From Oxytricha trifallax (Eukaryota; Ciliophora; Spirotrichea; Sporadotrichida; Oxytrichidae): 64,000 bases of DNA. A program made the translations under genes and the position numbers. Shown one piece after another: positions 34,976 to 44,900 of the stretch. Position 1 is the first letter of the stretch, and each line of letters begins with the position of its first letter. The notes beneath the pieces are model-generated. The model had not been told where the DNA came from, searched no databases, and was given only the letters and a program-made list of their open reading frames with translations. The stretch is from assembly GCA_000711775.1 (NCBI GenBank), contig ARYC01000359.1:1-64000 (forward strand), in the 5' to 3' direction.

Positions 34976-35732
34976 TTAAATTACTTTACTTTTCTTTTAT
35001 ATTTATGCATCATTTTAGATTTTTGTAGTTTTGTTGAATATATTTGAGGATTAGAATTCCTTAAATTATTTGGATATTAATATTTTTTAGTTTTATAATT
35101 GCAAAAACAAATAAAATACTCTATTTTATCATTTTAATTTATTTTTCAATCATTTTTTCCTAATTATTTGCATAATTAAGTATCTTAAATATTAGTTACA
35201 AATGAAAGTTTTAAATACCCTGATGTTAGATATATTATATCTTTTTTTTAATAATAAAATGTTCTGTATACCTGTTTATAAACTTAAACACATTCATTTA
35301 CAATATAGATATTTTATAAATCTATATTAAATAACGTATAAAGTCTAGGACGATTTGTGAATTCAATAAGGAGAATTTAACCTTATAAATATTTTAAATG
35401 GAGTTTTAATATGAATTAAGTATAGTATTTATAAATATTTTTGGCCATAATACCATCTTTAAGTTTTGTTTATTTTATATTACTGTTAAGATAACTTACT
35501 TTAATTAATTGAAAAATATGATTTTAATAGAATAATTTATCATATTTGTATAAAAAAATATACTCATCTTAAAAGACACTTTCTACTTAGAGATTAAATT
35601 CTTTATGAAACTTGAATTAAGAAATATTGGAAATTAATTATACATTAAGAGACCATTAAAATATTAGATTAATAATGAAATTATATTCGCCTTACTAAGA
35701 CATTATTACCATTTTGATTAAGGGAGTAATAC

Positions 35733-35769
35733 TCACATTGATATATTGCTAAATAGTCAATGTGAGACT
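35733..35769. repeat. Short hairpin
   Basis: CTCACATTGA and TCAATGTGAG are perfect 10-base inverted arms around a short AT loop. No associated gene. Confidence 0.55.
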
Positions 35770-35984
35770 TTACTGTTAAGATAGAATATATTCATGATTT
35801 TAAATATGTAGCCCCACAACTTAAGTAAGTTTTTATTTAAGCTTTAAGGGTGATAGGAAAATTATTCAGACTTAATTCAAAATTCAAAAAAATTTTAATT
35901 TAAAAGAATTTCGTGATAATAACAAATCATTGAAATACCAAAGGATTTAGGTTTATGATTCAGACATCACATAAAATGTGCTCA

Positions 35985-36610
35985 GAGCAGTTGAGCGATA
36001 GTGTATTAAACAATAGAAAGGAGACTTCTAAAAATATGTGGAAGAGTTATAATTTTTAAAAGTAAATCTGGACTTCTAGAAGTATTTGAAAACAGACGGA
36101 CAAATTTTTTTCTTTACTGAATATTTGGGAGTTTTACATGGAAAATCGAAGAATTCACTGCCTTATATTATTATAAGAATACATACAAGAATAAGTTTAA
36201 GCTATTTAAAATAGTAAACGTTAAGTTAAACTATAAGCTAAGCAACTTGCCAAGAATCCATATTCAGACATCAAAATCAAAGTTCTTGAGCCATAAGACA
36301 TAATAAAAATGGAAACATATTAGTATTCTTGACAAGATTTGTCGGAAGATATGAATCAAGATGAAATTATGGATGGAAAGAGTATAATAAATTGTCGAAA
36401 GTGAAAGTAGTTGACAGCCAGCCTCAGGAACCAATAGAACCTAAATGCAACAAATGTAACGAGTTAATAATATCTGGTGAGTCCAAGAAAGTTTATGAAG
36501 GCCATTGTGCTGAGTGTTCTAAGAGTGCTTTTACTTGAAAAGCATCATCATACTGCTAAAGTAATTTGGCTTAATATCATAAATATAGAAAGACCTACAT
36601 TATAATTTGA
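35985..36610 (+). pseudogene. Gene fragments, paralogue of 29.4 kb, with Cys-rich piece
   Basis: The segment VERQCIKQQKGDFQKYVEEL and its continuation parallel the 29.36-kb copy up to a matching end (FRHQNQSS, TGA). Further right, a different piece near 36400-36560 reads PKCNKCNELIISGESKKVYE, then GHCAECSKSAFT and TGA. Its C-x2-C...C-x2-C pattern looks like a zinc ribbon. The stop codons and frame changes suggest decay, or MDS pieces I could not assemble. Family unknown. Confidence 0.4.
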
Positions 36611-37361
36611 AGATCGAAGAAATTGAGTATAAATAAATAATAATTTCTAATTATAATAAAAATTTGATGTCTGAACCTAACTTATTGTCTATGGGAAGTA
36701 ATTTCTTCTTCACTATATGTTTATTTATTAGAAAAACAATCTCTTTCAAAAAGCATTTTACAGCGGTATTATAACTAATTATATATTTAATAAATGTGTA
36801 TATTCAGTCTTTAATTGCATTACAGAGATATCTATGTAATAGAAGACTAAATTTGGACTCTAATATCATTTTTATTACCTCTACATAAATTAATTTCTAA
36901 AATTATCAACAAAAATTTAGAGAACTTTGCCTAAATAAACATAAATCTTTTGTTTTAAAGTAAATGAATTCTTAAGATCAAACACTAAGAATCATTGAAT
37001 CATAGAATCCTACTTTAATGTATTAATTTTAATGTTAGATTTATATTCATTTTTATACATAATTGTTTAATAAAATCTTAAAATTTATTAGAATTTCAAG
37101 ATAAATTTGATTGTATAAGGAATGTGCAAAAAATTATAATTATAATTTACTTTACTTTTAGTTTCGTACACAAAAATGAAAAATTTGGAAATTAAACAAT
37201 ATTTACTTTTAAAATTAAATGATGGGGTTGTTAAATGATTTTGAACTTTATTTATGGACTATCACATCTCTAAATAAGTAGATAATATTAATATAAAATT
37301 TAATTAAAAAACAAGAATAGATTTTAGTTTATTTTTTTGTAATTGTTAGTTAATTTCTGAT

Positions 37362-37428
37362 TTAGTCAATCTCAAGATAGTAATTTATATTCCTAATGAA
37401 TTTATCAAATTAATTTTGATGATTTATG
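37362..37428 (-). pseudogene. Degenerate blade of the beta-propeller gene
   Basis: On the minus strand this reads FDKFIRNINYYLEIDQI, which parallels FDHFIMKMNYDLEIDSI in the main gene at 38.77-38.83 kb. The flanks are AT-rich. It may be a decayed duplicate or a further MDS of the same gene. Confidence 0.45.
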
Positions 37429-37555
37429 TGTTTTTCTGTAAACTTTTTTGGTTGCATCTTTTTTAATTAAACTCTAATAAATTACACCGATTTAAGATAT
37501 CTAGATATAAAATGGAGAAAAAATAGAGAAAATAGATGAGAAAAACTTATTGTAA

Positions 37556-39653
37556 AACCAGGTGCACCAAGCATCAAGGACGTTGGCATCGTCATACCAG
37601 TAATTGGGGTAAGCAACCCCGTAGCCAGGGTAGGCTATGATGAAGGAGTCGTAGTAATTGGCATTGGCATGCCCAGACCACAGATCGAAGTCAAAACTGT
37701 TCTTGAAAATTATCAGACTGGTCTGTCCGGTGTAGGGAGCGCACCATTTTAAAACTAAATTAACAAATGCAAAAAGTTCTATTAGAGTGTTTTTAGATCA
37801 AATTGGAAAGATGATAACGAATTTGAAATGACAATATTTTTGCTAGAGTTGACAATATACTATTGAAGTAACTGCATATTCCCAAGTGTTGTGATAGCCA
37901 AAGATTCTAACATCTCTGATCCACATGTCATAATCAAGCTTTATGAAATAAAAGTTCCTGCTTGTATATGTTGCTGAAATATCAAAATAATATTTAAAGC
38001 TTTATTATCATGACAAAGGCTTTTATTTTTAATATAGAAATATCTGCATTGTGTCTGTGATCTCCAAATACCACAAATGCTGAGCCTTCTGAAGTTCTTA
38101 TAATAATTAATGGTATAATAGAGTAAAATAATATAATTTTTTCATTTATATGGTGCTTGGAACCCATTAACAACCTTTAATAGTGACCGCATATTAATAC
38201 CAAGGTATGCCCATTGCTCTCCAGACATCTTAAATAATTATTAAATGAGTGAATTCTACATGCTCTTAGAATTTTGATGAATAAATTTTATAATTAAATT
38301 AAATCTAGAGTCATAGTGGCAGTTTAACCTCTTATGAAATAGGCAGCATTCGCACGAGTGCCACACATCGCATAGTATTAATCTGTGTAGTCAATGTCAA
38401 TTTGGACTATTCTGTTGTAGATCCCAGTTTAATTATTGTATCTGTTGTAGTTACCAAATTCCACACTATCAAAGCCTCCATTCAATAAAATTATATGAAG
38501 TCCTTAGACAATATATTATGAATTAAATGCAGATTTTCATCCCATTTTACTACGTAGTTTATTGTGGTCCATTGTGAATCTAAACCTTTTGTATCCATAA
38601 CACCTACACCCATTTGATAGTAGTCGTATCTACTCATTACCATATTGCTTATGGTCTCATCTGTCACATCCCTCACAAGCATTCATTAAGTAAATTTATC
38701 AATAAAATTGCATATTTCACATGTTTATTAGGACAAGGAATCAAATTAGTTAAAAATCAAATTTGTTTATTCTGATAGAGTCAATCTCTAGATCGTAGTT
38801 CATTTTCATAATGAAATGATCAAAGTCATTTTACTGGTTGAATGACTTAGTGTGCCCCATCACATACACTTTCGATCCCCACATATTCGTCCTCACAGTA
38901 GCTGCCACATCATCCTGGCCGATACCTCCCCAAGTATAGTATAATGCATTGCTTAAATCAGCGTCATTCCTCACAATAAGTGCTTCCATGGTGCCACCAC
39001 TGTCTCTCATAGTTCCCACAGAGAAAACATACCCTTTTCCAGTCTCCCCCACATCGATATCCTTGCAAACATCTAGTGCATGATTAGTCTGTAAACTTCC
39101 CATAGTGAATTCATTCAGTCTATCTCCATGCTAGTTAAATCTGGCAAGGAAATATTCTTAAAATTTCGGAGATGCCTCTGTTATCTTACCACAAATGTAA
39201 ACGTCTCTGGAGAGTTCATTCACTGTGATGGAGTTGGCGGTGGGGTTCTTAGAGGGGTTGGAGTTGTAACAAATTGTCCACATGTTGTCACGCTCAGCAC
39301 AGTACTAGGTGCTCAGAGTTATTAAATTAAAGAGGATGATTAATATAAGTGAGAGATGTTTTATACTAAATGGTTATTTATTTTTAGCTTTCATTGTTAT
39401 ATAAAATTTGCTATAATATTATAAATCTATAATTATAGATTTATAATCTTAATTCATCTCTTACCAAGTAATAACATTTGGAATTAATATTGAATTTATT
39501 TTGATTGTATAATAAATATTTGCAATAAAATGAAAATAACAGGTAACAATAGCAAACATATGATATTATTGCTACAACTCCTGTCAGTGTTGCTATTAAT
39601 CTCGAATTCTTATGAATCAACGACAACGAATCAATAATCCTAATCATACCCAC
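37556..39653 (-). CDS. Beta-propeller-like repeat protein, in many MDSs
   Basis: At least seven MDSs in colinear order are separated by IESs of 117, 61, 40, 86, 23 and 88 bp. All six join in frame at pointers. Recurrent blade-like units are VYICGKI...EYFLARFNQHGDRL, VYVMGHTKSFNQ...HFIMKMNYDLEID, and FVVFGDHRH...NFYFIKLDYDMWIRDV. This pattern resembles SBBP-type beta-propeller repeats of large extracellular or surface ciliate proteins. The proposed first MDS (from ATG 39653) encodes a hydrophobic stretch (LTGVVAIISYVCYCYLLFSF), possibly a signal anchor. Its junction to the next MDS (near CAERDNMWTICYN) is not settled. The 3' end beyond DDANVLDAWCTW is also unresolved. Confidence 0.65.
37753..37869 (-). 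other. IES, 117 bp, pointer AACT
   Basis: AACT repeats at 37753 and 37870. Removal joins WEYAV to LKWCAPYTG in frame in the beta-propeller gene. Confidence 0.75.
37976..38036 (-). other. IES, 61 bp, pointer GAAATATC
   Basis: The 8-base repeat occurs at 37976 and 38037. Removal gives HNADISATYTSRNF in frame. Confidence 0.85.
38110..38149 (-). other. IES, 40 bp, pointer ATGGT
   Basis: The repeat occurs at 38110 and 38150. Removal joins VNGFQAP to LIIIRTSEGS in frame. Confidence 0.75.
38226..38311 (-). other. IES, 86 bp, pointer CAT
   Basis: CAT occurs at 38226 and 38312. Removal joins GQTAT to MSGEQWAYLG in frame. The pointer is short, so the exact border is tentative. Confidence 0.65.
38494..38516 (-). 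other. Very short IES, 23 bp, pointer TATGAA
   Basis: TATGAA occurs at 38494 and 38517. Removal joins WDENLHLIH to IILLNGGFDSV in frame. At 23 bp including one pointer it is among the shortest plausible IESs. Confidence 0.7.
38668..38755 (-). other. IES, 88 bp, pointer ATC
   Basis: ATC occurs at 38668 and 38756. Removal joins SIRINKFD to VTDETISNM in frame. The 3-base pointer is the least certain in this gene. Confidence 0.5.
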
Positions 39654-40221
39654 TTATGGACTAATCTAATTCTCTAATAAAATAAGTACAATCAGTACTA
39701 GCACCACTTTAATAACCAGAATTCTAGTAGCTCTAATCAAAATCGAATGTGCAAGAGTCACTAACAATCGCCACATATTTTTAAAACCTCTATAATTACA
39801 TGATGTGGCAATTAATCGATATTGGTTGCTTGACTTGGGGATGGTATGGAATTCTATTTCTTAATGATTCCTCTGAAGTTTATGCCAAATGCAAGCACAG
39901 TTTTATTTCGTATTTTACTATGGCTTGAAAAGCGATATATCGTAACTTATCAGATCAGATTTAATATAATTATGAAACTTAAAAGCACTATTCAGTCATG
40001 AAACTTAAGTAATTCTTTAGTATTTCTAGTAAGATATTTTTATACGGACATAACCATAATAATTAATAATAATCGTTAAGTTAAAGTCTATAAATGTTAA
40101 TAAGTTAATTAAATAACGCTTTCATATCGTATTAAACAAACATAAATTTATGATTTAGGAACTTCATCCCTCTCATATTGCATTAGTTTTATCATCTATT
40201 TTTTAATTAGTCTGCGTTAAA
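39654..40221. other. Intergenic region, no gene seen
   Basis: 568 AT-rich bases lie between the proposed beta-propeller start and the kinase stop. I see no coding segment or repeat. Confidence 0.4.
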
Positions 40222-41596
40222 TCAGCTTTCCTCCTCGCCAAGATCATCGAATAGATCATCTGTATCGCCCGTCCTTGCTTGATTTTTATTAACTGGATTT
40301 ATTTAATGAGCAGCTTCATATTTTGGTTCTTTTCGGGAGCCTCCGTTTCTATTATCTTATTAATCCTCATCTTAACGCTTTGCCTTGCCTTTTTTGGCTT
40401 TAGCCTTTTCTTATCGAACCATATCTGTGTAATCGCCACTCTCTAAGTCCCATTATATTGGATTCTTCATGTCTGATTCAACTCTTTTAACCTTTTGTTT
40501 AACTTTTGAGGAGAGATAGTCCTCTGCCTAGTAAATCAGTGAGGAGTCTTTGCGGAGAAAAACTTCTGGAAGGTCCTAGATAAAGTTAGTAGCAAGATAA
40601 GTTGCAGTACGAGCTTTGGCGAAGAATTTCTTGTGTGATTTGAAGATTTAATCTATTGTGGGGCGTCTTGAAGCATCTTTTTAAAGACAATCATTAACGA
40701 AGTCTCTAAACGATTGATCCCATTTATCATGCTTATTTAAAGTTGGAGGGGCGTTATTCATTATTTACAGGATAACTTTCATGGCTGGAAGTTATTGGTA
40801 AGGAGCTTCTCCATTTGCAAGCTCTATCGCTGTAATACCTAAGGACCAAATATCTGCTGAGAAATCGTGACCTGTTTACTCCATTACCTCTGGTGCCATC
40901 CAACAAGGAGATCCTACGAAAGTCTTGCGTTTTTGTCCTTTTTTCAAAGAAGCGGAGACACCGAAATCAGAAATGTACACATTTCCCTCCATATCAAGCA
41001 ATATGTTGCCTGCTTTGATGTCTCTGTGAATCTGCCTATTCTCATGGAAATATTATAGCCCAAGAAGAGTTTCTTTTACTATAGTTGCTATGATTGCCTC
41101 ATCTTTTACTCCTTACGGGAAATTTAACTTCAATATATCGCTGCATGACCCAGCGCTTAATAAACTTAATACCCTAGACTTTTATAATAACGAAAGCCTT
41201 ATTTTAAAGTTTATTGGCATGACTAGCCAGAGATCAGTTCCCTCAATAAACGATACATAACAGCTGACGACATTTTTATGCTGGCAAGTACTCATGACTG
41301 AAATTTCCTTGCGTATTTCATCTATACTGTTGTCTTAGAATTACTCCAAGTCTATGATCTTTATGGCTACATTTCAATTTAAAATTTATGTATACACATT
41401 TAATAAAATTTATTTCCCATTAATTCCTTGTTAATGGTATTTTTTTATTTACATTTCTGCCATCGAATCCCTCCTTTAATACTTCAGCTTTCCAAACCAA
41501 TCCGAAAGATCCCATTCCAATGGGTATAGCCAGTCTATAATGTTAAGCCCTTGCAGGCCACTCTAAATTTTGCAGTTAGCTTAGTGATTCTACCAT
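40222..41596 (-). CDS. Ste20-family protein kinase, OSR1/SPAK-like
   Basis: The start is ATG at 41596 and the stop is TGA at 40222-40224. After removing one 82-bp IES the gene has 431 codons. The kinase domain has [12 protein letters not shown] (Gly loop near residue 28) and VAIKII (Lys near 52). It also has [12 protein letters not shown] (HRD near 163-165), [11 protein letters not shown] (near 183), [16 protein letters not shown] and [38 protein letters not shown] and ELANG point to the OSR1/SPAK/Fray group, which acts in osmotic and ion-transport signalling in other eukaryotes. The tail after residue 300 is basic and acidic and ends DDLGEEES. A 51-base AT-rich stretch near 41166-41216 stays in frame between LWLVMP and LLSAGS and might be a further IES. 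Confidence 0.88.
41368..41449 (-). other. IES, 82 bp, pointer TACATTTC
   Basis: The 8-base repeat occurs at 41368 and 41450. Removal gives [10 protein letters not shown], so the IES interrupts the kinase just before its catalytic VAIK lysine. The resulting total length is a whole number of codons. Confidence 0.92.
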
Positions 41597-41939
41597 ATTT
41601 ATTCTATTTGTAGTTTTAATCTGTATATTTAACTATTTGATGGGTTTTTTGTTTATGTATTTGAGTCTATAAATTTTTAAGTATTCCTATTTTGTGATAA
41701 TAATATCAATATATTATAAATATATAATACCACCCCTCTCTCAGACACTCTTTAATGTTATTTTCTTATTAATACTTTTCATAAATCAACCTTATTAAGA
41801 TAATTTATAAATTGATCAATAAGTAATGAACTTTTAAAAGCAAGATTAAATATAATTCTACTGCATATTATGTATAATGATATTTAAATATATTATTTGT
41901 GGCTTGATATTCTCAAAAGATTTTTATATATATTTACTG
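41597..41939. other. Intergenic region between minus-strand genes
   Basis: 343 AT-rich bases hold the kinase promoter and the 3' flank of the coiled-coil gene. No gene, terminator or repeat is recognisable. Confidence 0.4.
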
Positions 41940-44900
41940 TCATTAGATCGAACTGCCTGTTTTAGTGGTCGCAACACTAGACTATCTCCTGCCTCTCTCT
42001 AAGTCACTGCTATATATATTTTTACATATTTTTTAATAAATCTAGAAACTGCCCTTCAATTTGAGAGCAAATTAGTCTTATTGTTCTTGTAGCTTTTCTT
42101 CTAAGTCTTGTACTTTCTCTAGATTTTCTTGGCATTCATTATATAATTGAGCTTTTTCATGTTCGGATTCTGCCCAGGAGGCTTTCACTTAAATTAGTTA
42201 CTGCTCGGTCATCATTAATTTTTCCTCTAGGTTTGCTAATCTTTATAGTCAATTTATTCAACACGATAAATAAAAGGAAATATATATGATTTTTAAAGTT
42301 TTAATTTATGAATTTGTAAGTTTACTTGTGACTGTAGATCAATGGAGTCTTTGGCATTTTCCTTCATCATTTCCCTCTGTCTCTCGTATCTCTCCTGTAT
42401 ATCTTATTTCTCCTCATCAGCTGTAACTCGTGCTTTCCTCTCCACCCCATACTTCTAGCTCATACTCTCCAGATCACTCTTCAGCTTAGTATTTTAAGCA
42501 GTGATTTCCTCAATTTACTAGTGATATTAGTCGCTAACCCCTGTAATTTGCGAGTTTAAGTTAGTTTTCAGTTCTTTCACCTCGTCTTCTCGTTTCCTCA
42601 ACTTTTCTCTGCATTCGCTGAGTTCCAACTCTCTTTGGTTTTGTTCTGTGACTAGGAAATCCACTTGTTTCTGGAGTTCTCGGCGTTTGCGGTTTTGGTC
42701 CTCTCTGTGGTCTTGGTGATCTTTTGTCAAGTGATCTATTTTTGTTTGGAATTCTTAAGTTAAACGGGTTTGAACATCAAATTGGTTTTGCTTTTAACTT
42801 GTCTGTCTTTGATGCAATGACGCTTAAGATTTATTGTGTAATTAATCGTATACAATTATGGGGAGAATGACTGAAAAATCAGTTTAATAGAATTAGATTG
42901 AAGTTACTCTATTTCTTTGAGAGCATCTTAGTACTTTCCCTCAAATAAGTCTGCAACTTACTTCTGTCTATTAAGTTTCAATTGACTATCATCTATTTAT
43001 GAGAGCAATTGCTCGTTCTGTTATTGTAACACTATTACTTGTGCTTCGAGTTGCTTGATTTATTGCTATTGCTAGTTGTTCACTTAAGCTGTCTGTGGGC
43101 GATTTAAAAATATTACTATACAATAATTTTGTGATTTCTCTGTGTAATGCTTTGATTATGAACTTGCTCATCCTTGCTGTAGTTCAAACTGTCATTGTTG
43201 TGATGTATTTAAGACTTCTCTTAAACCTGTTAAATCCTCATCTACTCGATTTGTTTCTGAAGATACTACACATCCGCATCGAGCTGGTCTCTTTGCTTCA
43301 TAAACAACTGAGACTTATCTTGTTCTTATCTGAGTATCTTCGTAGTCTCCTCTCTGTTTTATTGCTCTTTGTCTGCCTTCTCCAGGATGAATTGCTTTTC
43401 CTACTTGAGAACCTGGAGTTCAGATTGGAGTTGGGATACAAGGTTGTCTTATAGGGAAAGTTTTCTCTCTAATTCCTCTATTTTATATTGGTTTTATTCT
43501 TCTTACTCTTGTCTATCTATTATATTATTTTAATTATTATTAATTATTGGTTTAATGAATTAAATGAAGATTTTAATTACAATTATTTATATTTAAAATA
43601 TTTGTAATTTTAAAAACATATTATAAATGAAATTTAGAGATAATGATATTATCTATCATTAATGATAAAATAATGAAAAAGTATGATTAAATTGTATAAA
43701 TTAATGAATATTGGACTTTTAATCATATCTATTTCATAAAAAAAAATATCATTAATTTCATATTCCCTTATTTTTATATTTTAAACTATTCTATCTCTAT
43801 GAGTTTTCTTAATAGGTTGGATGTTATCATCCTTACCAGCTCTACTCTCAGTGTTAAACTACAGTGCTCCAAGTCTCAACGAGTATATGCTTTCACATAT
43901 CTATTAGAACGAGCTTGGTGTTTGTGGGGGTTTCTGTTGCTGCTTATCTTATTAATGTGTGATTCCACTAATACTGATGCTGTTTGATTTCTGAATGTGG
44001 GTGTGCTTTGTCGTGCCTGCTAACTTCTGGGATTAGCGGTTGTTTTTTATTGGAGTCTGGCGGAGATAAACCATTGGGGCATTGCTCTGGCGAGATGGAG
44101 GGTTGCTGCTTTGCTATAGTTGAGCTTAAGCTGCGTTGTATGCCTGCATGTTAGTTTGGTTATTACTTAATTATATAACGATTTCACTTAAAATTTTAAA
44201 TTATAGCTGTGTCATTGAATGAATTAGTGTCTCTTCTCTCTGTGATCAAGGTGTCAGCATCTAAATTATTCCCTATAATTTAAACTTGAGGAGTTGAAGT
44301 CAAATTATTATTGTTATTTTCATGACTTCCTTATGTCAAATTGTAAGTCTGGCTCATTAACTTCTAGCCTAATCCCATTGCTCCGTTTATTCCTAAGTAA
44401 TATATTATATAATACATCTTAAAAAATAAGTTTTATTTAATTTTATAATATAATCTGGAGGTAAACACCACCAGCAGCTGAAGGAGTAGACTCCTAGAAG
44501 TTATTATTCAACGAACGGATATTGATATTGGGTGACTGTAAGTTATGTGTTAATTTCCTGGCTGTTGACAGATTTTTCCTTGCCAAAGCATTAGATTTAA
44601 TTGGTGTTGCTCTTGCAGTGACTATGTCTTTGCTCTTGCCCTCCTCAAAGTCCTCTTTGTTGATTAAATTGCACTCATCGTCCTCTCCAATATTAGATTC
44701 ATTTAACACTCTAGACATGTTGCTCTACTGATTGGTGTGATGAATATTGGCTCTGAGAGGTTTTAAGCTGGAGTCTTTGAGGTTTGAGTTAATGTTTATT
44801 TGGTTTTTCATTGTGCTCATAAAAAATTCTGATTCTGAACAGTGTCTTTCGGGGAGAGGTGTTTGAGTTACAGTTGGTTGGTAGCGAGGTAGGTGTTTCA

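Noticed and set aside
5939-36545. TGA read as tryptophan
   Set aside because: TGA falls at Trp-like positions in three decayed pieces (near 5998, 34100 and 36537), but all well-resolved genes end at TGA, so these are mutations, not a code change.
43095-43454. 119-residue Leu-rich plus ORF
   Set aside because: Shadow of the coiled-coil gene on the opposite strand.
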